NCBI GenBank assembly: GCA_900045905.1
Contig: FCNS01000011.1
Coordinates: 1-64,000, forward strand
Length of the DNA: 64,000 bases
Source: Clostridiales bacterium CHKCI001
GTDB lineage: Bacteria > Bacillota > Clostridia > Lachnospirales > Lachnospiraceae
Reading direction: 5' to 3'
In this document: piece by piece, positions 46,780 through 55,442 of the stretch
How the letters are laid out: each line of letters starts with the position of its first letter
Position numbering within the stretch: position 1 is the stretch's first letter
Translations under genes and position numbers: made by a program
Notes under the pieces: model-generated
What the model saw: only the letters and a program-made list of their open reading frames with translations
Database searches by the model: none
Told to the model about the DNA's origin: nothing

Positions 46780-47577
46780 CTACTTTTGAAGAAATACAAG
46801 CTGTGTTTTTGAGGATAGCGATTCTTCAAAGCAATATCCTAAGCGATCAAATGACTGCAATACATGATAACAATGGGAAACATACTCGTTATGTTTCTCA
46901 TTGTTGTCTAACCTTTCCTCCAAATCAAAAATCTGATTCTGAGCCATAAAACGCACCATTTCTCCTCTTGCCATCTTTGCATAAGTCCCACTTACTTTTA
47001 TTTTCCCATTTACTAATTTTCCAAACACAAAGTTAATAAACGTAATATTTGAAGTTAAATACGCTTCAATCACTTTACTATACTCCTTTGAAGCCAAATT
47101 AATAATCAAATTTTCTCCCTTTATTAATTCTTCATAAATCATTTTTCCCCAATATTCATATAAGTTCTTATAGACTCCAATTCTAAGCTTTGCCTGCATT
47201 TCTAAACGATACGGCACCACTCCATCCATCGGTTTTAACACTCCATAAAAACCTGATAAAATACGTAAGTGTTTCTGCACATATTCCAATTCTGAATCAG
47301 TAAATACAACAGGTGCCATATACTGATATTGAATTCCCTCATAGGAAAGAATTGCAGGAGAAAGCATCTGATATAAATTCATCGTACGATAACGTTCATA
47401 ATTCAATTTTGCAATCTTCTCATTACAAGCAAATAACTTCTGTAATTCTGATAACGAATACGTTTGCAATTCCTGTTTTAATCGCTCTGCCTGATTGATA
47501 AAAACAGGCAGATCCTTATATGGCAATATATCTGGTACAACATTCATTTTTTTTGCTGGAGATATTATAATCTTCAT
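46780..47577 (-). CDS. yaaA: Peroxide stress protein YaaA (DUF328/UPF0246)
   Basis: The N terminus MKIIISPAKKMN is the family hallmark. Other conserved stretches are LYQMLSPAILSYEGIQYQYM, LRILSGFYGVLKPMDGVVPYRLEM and LIINLASKEYSKVI. In E. coli YaaA limits intracellular iron and protects DNA during peroxide stress; the fold is DNA-binding. The length of 265 residues matches. The gene is convergent with the glycosylase gene and probably monocistronic. Confidence 0.92.
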   Translation of the reverse strand: MKIIISPAKKMNVVPDILPYKDLPVFINQAERLKQELQTYSLSELQKLFACNEKIAKLNYERYRTMNLYQMLSPAILSYEGIQYQYMAPVVFTDSELEYVQKHLRILSGFYGVLKPMDGVVPYRLEMQAKLRIGVYKNLYEYWGKMIYEELIKGENLIINLASKEYSKVIEAYLTSNITFINFVFGKLVNGKIKVSGTYAKMARGEMVRFMAQNQIFDLEERLDNNEKHNEYVSHCYHVLQSFDRLGYCFEESLSSKTQLVFLQK

Positions 47578-47692
47578 TTATCCTCCTTCAAACTCCCTTT
47601 AAATTTCTCTATCACAAGGTTTATATCTTATCATAATACAAGATAAATTACAAGAATCCGCCTTTTATATAATCAGCAAAAAGAACCTTTTT

Positions 47693-47754
47693 CTACACGA
47701 TCCAAAATATTAAACGTAAATAATTTATTTTCAAATGTATGACCATCATACCAC
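47693..47754 (-). pseudogene. 62-nt relic of a second KDG-type kinase gene
   Basis: This stretch is 58/62 identical to 49530-49591 inside the kinase gene below. On the minus strand it reads WYDGHTFENKLFTFNILDRV. Three of the four differences are synonymous and one is Ser-to-Asn. Identity stops abruptly at both ends, so it is a small surviving piece of a diverged paralogue. Confidence 0.8.
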
Positions 47755-47788
47755 TTCCGTCAATCAATCAAAAACAATGAACCTTCAG

Positions 47789-49123
47789 TTAATTTACCAC
47801 ATATTTGCTCAATTTTCCATTTCCTTCTGCTTTCAGTTTGCCTGCATCGCATAGCTCTTTCAAAAGTCTGAATGCCTTTGTAGACCCAACTTCCAGCAGA
47901 TCCTCTACCTCTTTTCTTGTTACTTGTCCGTTTTCTAAAGCATATACCATAACCATTTCTTTCCGCTTTTCCAGAAGTGCCTGGACATGCGGCAAGTCTA
48001 ATTTGCCCTGCACCATTGCTTTTTGCATGATTGTGTGTTCATTACAATTAGGCAATGTAACTCGAAACACACCTTTTGCAGTTTCAAATTTTGGCTTTTC
48101 TTTAACAAAATTGTACATACGTTGGATTTTTCCAATTCCTGTTCCATAACTTTCAATCAACCTCATCCTGTAAAAAACAACCGCAAGGTTTGGATTCCTT
48201 GATTGCGATACACCAAGAAAAATGGAATCCAATTCTAGTCCTGAAACCAATCCTCCAAGAGAAACAAACTCCATTCGATCATCATAGATATTAATCAGGT
48301 TGCTCCCACTGAAGGAATAGTCACGGTGTACTATACTATTCAACAGAGCCTCTCTGACCCCCTCTTCAGGATAATCCCGTATATCTACCCGGTTTAACCC
48401 TGAAAAAGTTGCTTTCATTTTATTGTTTAAATCAATATACTGATAAACCTCTTCCAGCTGCTTGAGAATAGAACCAGTAAACTCTTTTCTGTCCCGGAAA
48501 ACGGCTTTATCCGTTCCCTGAAAGAGTGCAACCTTGGTTGTTGTCTCACACTGTTCTGACAAAAGATACGCCAGGTTTGTGTACAGACCATCCTCACCAA
48601 CCAATTTCAACGTTCTCATCTGAGGCGAGCCAAATTCTATATTCCGAATTTGCATCTCACAGGCGAGCGTCTCAAACGTGAGATTTTGATTGAGACTTCA
48701 ACTACTTTCAAAAGACTTTCCACTATTTTCTACGATCATTTCATAGATTCCCTCATCCGTCATGGGCTGTGAAGAACTGCCTTTCCGAATGTATACACCG
48801 CTTGGTTTAAGACCCTTTTCCCTCAGATAGTATGGGCGATTCGTCCATGTAGACACTTCAATTTCTACAACCTGTTTTTCTTCAACCTCGATCATTCGAA
48901 TAGAAACAAAAGGCATGATATCCAGAGCAAGCGAGTCCTTCAAATAATTTTCCACCTGAAGCATCACTTCATCTGGGTTCTCTACCCCCATAACCATGCC
49001 ATCTTTGCGCACTCCAATCAGTACAGTACCTCCTTGTGCATTGGCAAAAGCCATAACCTCTTTCTGAATATCCGACATATATTCCTGTTTGAACTCAATG
49101 TTTTGGTTTTCAAACCTAAGCAC
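47789..49123 (-). pseudogene. AlbA_2 (Schlafen-like) ATP-binding regulator interrupted by one in-frame stop
   Basis: Two parts in the same frame are separated by a single TGA at 48698-48700. Part one (GTG start at 49123) is an AlbA_2 domain with NIEFKQEYMSDIQKEVMAFANAQGGTVLIGV. Part two has the HATPase_c_4-type region EEGVREALLNSIVHRDYSFSGSN, ESYGTGIGKIQ and a C-terminal winged helix. The codons after the TGA (SLNQNLTFETLAYE-like) bridge the parts perfectly, so it is one gene with one nonsense mutation. The family is usually a putative transcriptional regulator. The second part could be translated from the ATG at 48655. Confidence 0.82.
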
Positions 49124-49286
49124 AGCATCACCTTTCTTTCCTTTTTTCTTTCATTCTAACCAAGAAAGAAAAATCAAATAGCGAGAAAGAAAAAAGCAGT
49201 TTTATATTCTGGTATAATAATACAATAAACCACCAAACAAAGGGAACCTCCACTGGAGCTTCCTTTTGCATATCACGATAATAAAA

Positions 49287-49327
49287 AGATGAAACTATCC
49301 GCAATTTACTGCAAAATAGTTCCATCT
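49287..49327 (-). terminator. Terminator of the kdgK gene
   Basis: AGATGGAACTAT pairs with ATAGTTTCATCT (one G-T pair) around a 17-nt loop, followed by TTTTATTAT on the minus strand, 15 nt after the kinase stop. Confidence 0.8.
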
Positions 49328-49341
49328 CATCTTACAATCAG

Positions 49342-50430
49342 TTATCTCTTAATATCATAATTCATGTTCATTAAATTATGGATACTCTTAGCATCATCTG
49401 TAATATTGGCATCTCCATGAATGGTGTGCTTAATTGCACTACTAGCTACAGCAAAATTAATCATGTCCATAGGACGATAATTGTGTATCATAGCATAAAT
49501 TAATCCACTGGCAAATGCATCTCCGCCTCCTACACGATCTAAAATATTAAATGTAAATAATTTACTTTCAAATGTATGACCATCGTACCACATAAAGGCT
49601 TTTAGACTATTTTCACTACCACTATGTGCATAACGTACATGGCGAGCAATACACTTAATGTTTGGATACCGCTCAATAAACGCCTGGAAGATCTCATCCT
49701 GCTGCTCATAGCTAGGCTGTAACGGCACTCCATCTTTATAATCCCCTTTTCCATGGTCATTTTCATCTCGCCATAAATGGTAAGGTTCAATTCCTAACAG
49801 TACATCGATATAAGGAAGACATTGCGTACAAAAATCTCTCGCTTCTTCCCAACTCCACAATGTACTGCGGAAGTTTCCATCAAAACTTACTGTCAGTCCC
49901 TTTTCTTTTGCAACTTTTAAACAGTCCATAATTAGCTGACGACAATTTGGTGCCAATGCTGGAGTAATACCACTCAAATGCAACCAATCAAATCCATCCA
50001 ATAATTTGTCTAAATCCACATTACTAAAATCATATTCCGTAATCGCACTATGCTTACGGTCATAAATTACCTTACTCGCACGAATTCCATATCCAGTTTC
50101 CAAATAATAAGTACCCAATCGATGCGTCGGCGTCTCTTCTGGTGTACTTAAAATCATCGGTGTACAATGTACATCATTACTACGCAGCATACGCACTGCA
50201 CTCTTTCCTAAACTATTATTTGGAACAACACTGAAAAATGTACTGTCCACCCCTAAATTCGCTAATGCTAATGCAATATTTGCTTCACTTCCTCCATAAC
50301 TTGCTTCAAAATTCGTTGCCATTCGAATCTTCTCATAGTTTGGGGGTGTTAATCGAAGCATAATTTCCCCAATTGTAAAAAACTTCTTCGGACTGTCATT
50401 ACCCTGTAATAACGGATTAAAATGTTCCAT
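49342..50430 (-). CDS. kdgK: PfkB-family sugar kinase, probable 2-keto-3-deoxygluconate kinase
   Basis: The N terminus KKFFTIGEIMLRLTPPNYEKI and FEASYGGSEANIALALANLG contain the PfkB substrate-binding motif. VSFDGNFRSTLWSWEEA and the catalytic NILDRVGGGDAFASGLIYAM (with GGDA/F and catalytic Asp) complete it. KDG kinases phosphorylate 2-dehydro-3-deoxygluconate from uronate breakdown; other PfkB substrates are possible. I start it at the ATG at 50430 (GGAGG 5 nt ahead) rather than at 50442. At 362 residues it is somewhat longer than classic KdgK. No other uronate genes are adjacent. Confidence 0.82.
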   Translation of the reverse strand: MEHFNPLLQGNDSPKKFFTIGEIMLRLTPPNYEKIRMATNFEASYGGSEANIALALANLGVDSTFFSVVPNNSLGKSAVRMLRSNDVHCTPMILSTPEETPTHRLGTYYLETGYGIRASKVIYDRKHSAITEYDFSNVDLDKLLDGFDWLHLSGITPALAPNCRQLIMDCLKVAKEKGLTVSFDGNFRSTLWSWEEARDFCTQCLPYIDVLLGIEPYHLWRDENDHGKGDYKDGVPLQPSYEQQDEIFQAFIERYPNIKCIARHVRYAHSGSENSLKAFMWYDGHTFESKLFTFNILDRVGGGDAFASGLIYAMIHNYRPMDMINFAVASSAIKHTIHGDANITDDAKSIHNLMNMNYDIKR

Positions 50431-50473
50431 ACATACCTCCATTCCACTGCATCTTTATACAGTGAATTCCATT

Positions 50474-50491
50474 GTAAACTTTCATGCCGCA
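50474..50491 (+). repeat. Copy C of the GTAAACTTYCATGC repeat, in the kdgK leader
   Basis: GTAAACTTTCATGCCGCA lies in the kdgK leader, followed by a small GGGG-TTAACT-CCCC-type hairpin at 50515-50528. Confidence 0.45.
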
Positions 50492-50548
50492 CACCGCAAC
50501 ATTGTTACGCTACGGGGTTAACTCCCCTTAACGATTTCATTAGTCAAT

Positions 50549-50577
50549 ATTATATAATAAAATTAGTAGAAATACAA
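50549..50577 (-). promoter_or_regulatory. Predicted promoter of kdgK
   Basis: TTGTAT (50577-50572), a 17-bp spacer and a perfect TATAAT (50554-50549) lie about 119 nt before the start. The leader contains hairpin repeat copy C. Confidence 0.55.
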
Positions 50578-50640
50578 TGGTTTTAAGAGAATTTAAAGAC
50601 AGATCCAATTAATTGCAACAATAAAAATTGAATTCTTTCC

Positions 50641-51180
50641 TTATAATGTGTATTTTTCTATCCTACACCCATGTTTCTGACTCTTCTTCTCATAATTAAT
50701 ACCAACTAAAAGAAGATTTCCATTGTATGCTTTCAAAACACCTTCATATTTTTTATTCTTGATCTGACTAATTGTCCCTCTGCTGAATGATTCCATTTTA
50801 ATTCCACAATCATTGCAGGTTTATTAGAGTGTTTCTTTGAAATAAACACAATATCCACAAATCCTCCTCCCGTCGGAAATTCACGAATCAGCGTGTAGTC
50901 TTTTCTAGCATTATAATATGCAATGGTTATTGTACAACTTAAAGAAAGTTCATTGTTATATCTCAGCACAGAGGTCTGGCTGTATGAGCCTCATCCCACG
51001 TAAAAGTTTAATATATTCTTCTTGAATTTTTTATCAAACTTATCTTCACGAAACAAACAATCCCATTCATCTATAATAATAATAAACTTTTCACCAATTG
51101 TCTCATTAATATTAGCCAGTGCTATAGGAAAAGAAACAATATCTTCTCCCACATATTTAGAGTAATCCCCATTCTATGTA
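50641..51180 (-). pseudogene. Degraded AAA-ATPase-like / PD-(D/E)XK gene
   Basis: Minus-strand fragments of the 12.0-13.6 kb family are present. The Walker-B region IGEKFIIIIDEWDCLFREDK lies near 51060-51110. After a large internal deletion the nuclease part reads LRYNNELSLSCTITIAYYNA, TGGGFVDIVFISKK and AMIVELKWNHSAEG. A shift to another frame then gives GNLLLVGINYEKKSQKH, ending at the TAA at 50641. The N terminus and P-loop are missing. The deletion and frameshift show it is inactive. Confidence 0.85.
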
Positions 51181-51330
51181 CCCCTTTCCCAAATTAGGCA
51201 ATTTACCTTTTTATTTTCGAAAATAAATACCCTTTAGAATGTCATTTCTTTTAATCTAACATAACAACTTGTCTTCGTAAAGCAATAACTTTTTAATAAT
51301 AGTGTAACTTTATCTAAAGGATTCTAAAAC

Positions 51331-51359
51331 AAAATAAAACTCCAATGAAGTTTTATTTT
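51331..51359 (-). terminator. Hairpin with A/T flanks, possible terminator
   Basis: A perfect 11-bp stem, AAAATAAAACT / AGTTTTATTTT, has a 7-nt loop. It has terminator shape on either strand, although no intact gene directly precedes it. Confidence 0.45.
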
Positions 51360-51502
51360 ACATATTAAGATAATAAAAAAACACTTAGTTGTTTTTTACC
51401 TACACGATTTTCCGGAGATAGAAAGCAACTAAGTGCTTAAAAAATTCAAAAATCTATAAATAGACCACTTATGGCATAATCTTTCAACTTTTTTCTAAAG
51501 TA

Positions 51503-51531
51503 TTGACATAGATCCAGTATTTATATTATAT
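51503..51531 (+). promoter_or_regulatory. Predicted promoter of the fucosyltransferase-like gene
   Basis: A consensus TTGACA (51503-51508) is followed after 17 bp by TTATAT (51526-51531), about 40 nt before the ATG and its AAGGAGG site. Confidence 0.6.
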
Positions 51532-51570
51532 TTTTAACAATACAACTCTATAAAGGAGGAATCTTCTTAA

Positions 51571-52539
51571 ATGAACATTTATGAAATTTATAAGCAGAAA
51601 ATATATCCAAATCTTGATTATTGGTATCACTCTCTTAATTCGATTCGTTATCGAAAATTTGCTCTCCGCCTTCCTGAGAACTTTCTTTCTGCTGAAAATT
51701 TTCATCCGCAGCGGATTATGAGAATTACAAAAGGAGAATATTCATATGAATATTTTAATTTCTGTTATTTACATAATATTCTCTCGCTGATGCTTTACGC
51801 AGTCTATCACCATGCGTATCCTCTTGTCTGTATCAATGAATCAGAAAAAGATCTCATCCAATGGGATTGGTATTTTCATCAGCCTCAAATTGATCTAAGC
51901 AAACTTCATACACTTCCTTCTGTAGATTGTGCCCATGCAACGGTTTCCTTCCAGCCTCATTTTAAGGATATTTATGATCCTATATTTATTCGTCTATGGG
52001 GAAATCTTTATGCAAATTTTGTTCACCTAAATGACACAACCAAACAATACATTGAAACGGAATATCAAACTCTTTTTTCTGGAAAGAAACGTGTATTAGG
52101 AGTTATTTGCCGCGGAACTGATTATGTTACTCTGCATCCTCCAGGACATCCTGTCCAGCCTTCTGTTGATGACGTGATTGCTCACTGCAAGAAACTGCTA
52201 AAAACAGATACCTACGATGCAATTTATCTGGCTACAGAGGAAAAACAGATTCGGGATACATTTTGTCAAGCATTTCCTAACATGATTTTGGAAAATAAAA
52301 GAAGATATTACGATGACATTTACTACAAAAACCAAAATATACAATATATCAAAGATGTCCAGTTTGATCGAGAGAATAATAATTATTGGACAGGGCTGGA
52401 ATATCTCTCTTCCATTATTCTATTATCTCGCTGCTCTGCTTTAGTCGGCGGAAACTGCGGAGGTACCATGGCCGCTTTGTTCTTTAATAACTGCCAATAT
52501 CAATATACCTATATTTTTGACCTTGGTCTCTATCCTTGA
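51571..52539 (+). CDS. Fucosyltransferase-like glycosyltransferase
   Basis: This 322-residue protein contains LGVICRGTDYVTLHPPGHPVQPSVDDV (about 191-217), the R-G-T-D-Y GDP-fucose-binding-like motif of alpha-1,6/O-fucosyltransferase-fold enzymes. AIYLATEEKQIRDTF and a C-terminal SALVGGNCGGTMAALFF follow. The donor is inferred from the fold, not shown. No signal peptide or transmembrane segment is evident, so it acts in the cytoplasm. It is convergent with the exopolysaccharide operon and probably modifies the same glycan repeat. Confidence 0.65.
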   Translation: MNIYEIYKQKIYPNLDYWYHSLNSIRYRKFALRLPENFLSAENFHPQRIMRITKGEYSYEYFNFCYLHNILSLMLYAVYHHAYPLVCINESEKDLIQWDWYFHQPQIDLSKLHTLPSVDCAHATVSFQPHFKDIYDPIFIRLWGNLYANFVHLNDTTKQYIETEYQTLFSGKKRVLGVICRGTDYVTLHPPGHPVQPSVDDVIAHCKKLLKTDTYDAIYLATEEKQIRDTFCQAFPNMILENKRRYYDDIYYKNQNIQYIKDVQFDRENNNYWTGLEYLSSIILLSRCSALVGGNCGGTMAALFFNNCQYQYTYIFDLGLYP

Positions 52540-52589
52540 GACATCGCTTGCAATTCTGAAATCTATGGATTTTTTCTGTGACTGGCAAT

Positions 52590-53270
52590 TTATCTTTCTT
52601 TCGGTATACTGCCCAATAGATTGAGTCCCAAATATTTCTCAACATCCTCTGCTGAACTAATTCTATGTTCCGGCAAACTAGATAATACTGCAATCAAAAA
52701 CCATACTCCCAGTCCGAAACAAACAGATTGTAGCATGGTTTCCCACAAAATAGGATATTCTGGCTTTTCAGGCAGGTCAGCATTATCAGCAATGGCAGCC
52801 CAGTCTCCATTTGTAATTTCATTAATACGTTTAACCGCTGATTCACAAATATTTTGTACAAGGAGCTGGGCTCTATCAGGCTCTGTATCCGCAACCATAA
52901 CGACTAAAATTCGACTTTGAGGTTCTGTATAAGCATACATTTGTTCCTGTAATGCTTCCGCTGTAAATAGATCTTGGAGGCCACAATCGGAAATTGCTTC
53001 CTTTAAAACTGAAACGCTCTGCGCAATTTGTGCTCCATCTGCTGCTAAATACTCACTAACAGAAGCTCCATTTGATAAATATTCTGCTCTGTTAGGTCTG
53101 ACATAAATCTTAGCTGTAGAATAAAATACTTTTGGTACATTACTCGCCGCATACACAGTTCCTATCACTGCCAAAATTATTACAGAAACAATTATCACCA
53201 CTCTATACTTTTTTAAAAATTTTGCTACCATCCAAAGCTGTTCAAACAACTGATCTTTTTTTGAAATCAT
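52590..53270 (-). CDS. Wzz/YveK-family polysaccharide chain-length regulator
   Basis: Two transmembrane helices (about residues 22-42 VVIIVSVIILAVIGTVYAAS and 175-193 SVCFGLGVWFLIAVLS) flank an extracytoplasmic domain. The conserved N-terminal segment has YSTAKIYVRPN and the end has DVEKYLGLNLLGSIP. This is the transmembrane modulator that pairs with a CapB/YwqD tyrosine kinase, but no kinase gene follows in the window. It overlaps the acyltransferase gene by 29 nt and is the last gene of the operon. Confidence 0.85.
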   Translation of the reverse strand: MISKKDQLFEQLWMVAKFLKKYRVVIIVSVIILAVIGTVYAASNVPKVFYSTAKIYVRPNRAEYLSNGASVSEYLAADGAQIAQSVSVLKEAISDCGLQDLFTAEALQEQMYAYTEPQSRILVVMVADTEPDRAQLLVQNICESAVKRINEITNGDWAAIADNADLPEKPEYPILWETMLQSVCFGLGVWFLIAVLSSLPEHRISSAEDVEKYLGLNLLGSIPKER

Positions 53271-54297
53271 ACTTGTCTTCCTTTCTCAAGATTTCCAATA
53301 TCCAACTTACAAGAATGCAAAGAACTATGGAAAGCCCCCACAACATTGTTTCTGAAAAATATCCTGGAAACATCTTCTCTGCTGCTTCTAAAATCAAGGG
53401 ATGTAATCCATACAGAACTATCGATGTTCTTCTACAAAATGTTCCTACTCGTTCCATCCTTTCCATTGGATATCTCAGTCCTATCACAAAGGTAAAATAG
53501 ATTGCAAAAATAAGGGTAAATGTTACCGTTGTTCCATCAGCATTCCCAGTTCTCAATGCATTCTCCACCTCTGCCACATTGATAATCAGGCTTCCAATCC
53601 AGGCCACCCACAATAAGTGATCTCTTTTGCTCTCCGTCCATAACACACTGGTCCGCAGAATAACCGCTCCCAACACCCCAAAAGGTAATGTCACACCTGC
53701 AAATCTCCTAATATAATCAAAGTCGAACCATTCTAGCAACCGACTTAGCCCTGGTATCAGCATCTGTCCAATTTGATTCCATCCATAAGTAAATGCAGCG
53801 AATATATAAGCTGTAAGAGATACTACTACCAATATTTTTAACTTATTCCATTTTATTCCTAAGTGAATTACAATTAGAGAAAAAATGATACACGGGAAGA
53901 ACCATAAGTGATAATAAGTTCCATAGAACAAAAATCGTTTTATAATCGTTATGATTATTTCTTGAACTCTCATCTCACTGAAATTTCCATTCACAAAATC
54001 CCAGATGATATAAATGAGACTGAATATCAGATAGTATTTCAGTAGCGATATAATCTGGTGTCTAAAGATTCGTTTTCCTTTTTGCTCCGCCTGTATAAAA
54101 AAATATCCTGTAACACAGGAAAAAAAAGGAACTGCCATCCTTCCAAATGAGCTAGTAATTAGTTCTCCCAACGGTCTGCAAAAATCGCTAAGCAGTTGCG
54201 CATGAATCCCTACCACTAGACATGCACAAACCATTTTCATTATATCGATGGAATAGAATCTTTTATTTTTCACATTTCCCTTTTGCAGATCTTCCAT
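53242..54297 (-). CDS. Membrane acyltransferase (acyltransferase-3 family)
   Basis: A polytopic protein with about ten transmembrane segments. The N terminus RFYSIDIMKMVCACLVVGIHAQLL matches the acyltransferase-3 motif (R...D.lR..A...V...H). AVPFFSCVTGYFF and the YYHLWFFPCIIFSLI segment also agree. Such enzymes O-acetylate surface glycans. The ATG at 54297 lies inside the end of the preceding gene. About 351 residues. Confidence 0.82.
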   Translation of the reverse strand: MEDLQKGNVKNKRFYSIDIMKMVCACLVVGIHAQLLSDFCRPLGELITSSFGRMAVPFFSCVTGYFFIQAEQKGKRIFRHQIISLLKYYLIFSLIYIIWDFVNGNFSEMRVQEIIITIIKRFLFYGTYYHLWFFPCIIFSLIVIHLGIKWNKLKILVVVSLTAYIFAAFTYGWNQIGQMLIPGLSRLLEWFDFDYIRRFAGVTLPFGVLGAVILRTSVLWTESKRDHLLWVAWIGSLIINVAEVENALRTGNADGTTVTFTLIFAIYFTFVIGLRYPMERMERVGTFCRRTSIVLYGLHPLILEAAEKMFPGYFSETMLWGLSIVLCILVSWILEILRKEDKYDFKKRSVV

Positions 54298-55442
54298 ATT
54301 TTTCTTCCTGCCTTTTTCTTTATTCCATTTTTTTCTGCTTTGCTTATACAATGCTGTAAATCATGCTTCGCCAAGTTTTTGAAAAATACATCCCTAGAAT
54401 ATTCATCCCACGGAGATGTAGTTAAACTAGCATTATATAACATAACTTGAGATAACTCCACTGGAACAGCCACTATTTTTTCTTTTATGGACTCCAAAAG
54501 TTCTTTTCCTTTTTTACTTTGAATGAGTATCAACGAATAACCCAAATCTTCTGTCCATCCATCTATTACCTCATCTGCCCCCCATAAGTCTCCCAATGTA
54601 ATATCACTTTTTCTATGAATTTTCCTAAATTTACAGGAAAAACAGGAGGAACGGAGATTTAAATTTTTTAAAAAAGACTGTAAATACGGATCCTTTTCCA
54701 GAGATGCTCGGCTGACGGTATCATCCTCCCATTTTACTTTTATGGAGAATTTGTTCCAACCTTCCGTCTTATCTCGGAATACAATTTCTGATGTTCTTTT
54801 TCCATTACCCTGTTCTTTCAAATATTTTTGCAAGACTCGTGGGGAACTTATCCCATGGCACACAAAATCTAGGGTTATTAGACGTACATATTCTTTTTTC
54901 AATACACGGTACAATCCAGCAATCTGACAGGGAGTTCCAGAAAATAATACCCAGCGTCCTTCCTTTAGATACTTCTCCGCCTGCCTGTATGCATTCCTCA
55001 CCTGACATTGTACATACTTTGAACCTCTCAGCTTCTGAATCTCTTCCATACTCTCAACGGCACAGACAACCGCTTGGCTTCCCTGCATCTCTACTCCAAA
55101 TACCACCCCATTTCTTTTTAAAATTTCCTCTGCCAGATGGGTAAAAACTCCACCTGAAGAACTCGTCAATCGTATATCACGATTATGACTGTATCCCGCT
55201 AGAACTGCTACTACATCTTCATCATCTTCTGGCTCATTGGGACAGACTTTATAACATTTTTTACATCCGATACATCGTGTATGATCAATCACTGGATAAA
55301 AAAAGCCTTCTTTATTTTCCACCATCTGAATACAACCTACTGGACAGACAGAAGCACATGCTCCACAACCTGTACAGCTTCTTTTTCCAGCTATCTCATA
55401 CAACTTTTTATCGTCTGAATATTCTTCTCTTAATCTGCTCAA
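54270..55442 (-). CDS. Coenzyme F420 hydrogenase/dehydrogenase beta-subunit-like Fe-S protein
   Basis: Two [4Fe-4S] ferredoxin motifs lie at the N terminus: CTGCGACASVCPVGCIQ (about residues 22-38) and CIGCKKCYKVCPNEP. The FrhB N- and C-terminal domains follow, with SSGGVFTHLAEEIL, VLFSGTPCQIAGLYRVL and DFVCHGISSPRVLQKYL. Such proteins recur beside polysaccharide pyruvyl transferases in glycan loci; their reaction there is unknown. The start is TTG at 55442, with AGGAG 8 nt ahead, nested in the end of the flippase gene; about 390 residues. Confidence 0.82.
   Translation of the reverse strand: MSRLREEYSDDKKLYEIAGKRSCTGCGACASVCPVGCIQMVENKEGFFYPVIDHTRCIGCKKCYKVCPNEPEDDEDVVAVLAGYSHNRDIRLTSSSGGVFTHLAEEILKRNGVVFGVEMQGSQAVVCAVESMEEIQKLRGSKYVQCQVRNAYRQAEKYLKEGRWVLFSGTPCQIAGLYRVLKKEYVRLITLDFVCHGISSPRVLQKYLKEQGNGKRTSEIVFRDKTEGWNKFSIKVKWEDDTVSRASLEKDPYLQSFLKNLNLRSSCFSCKFRKIHRKSDITLGDLWGADEVIDGWTEDLGYSLILIQSKKGKELLESIKEKIVAVPVELSQVMLYNASLTTSPWDEYSRDVFFKNLAKHDLQHCISKAEKNGIKKKAGRKIWKICKREM

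Larger units (their letters stand above)
51181..51570. other. Non-coding gap before the fucosyltransferase-like gene
   Basis: No gene is visible. The stretch holds a perfect hairpin at 51331-51359, a dispersed motif at 51356-51378, and a widely spaced inverted repeat ACTTAGTTG (about 51387) / CAACTAAGT (about 51426). The promoter of the next gene is at its end. Confidence 0.6.

Noticed and set aside
48698-48700. TGA in the AlbA_2 gene as a selenocysteine codon
   Set aside because: The family has no selenoproteins, the position is in a linker between domains, and I see no convincing SECIS-like hairpin just downstream.
49243-49267. Plus-strand terminator (GGAACCTCC-ACT-GGAGCTTCC followed by TTTT)
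   Set aside because: It has terminator shape, but no plus-strand gene lies upstream for it to end; it is noted instead as part of a dispersed motif.
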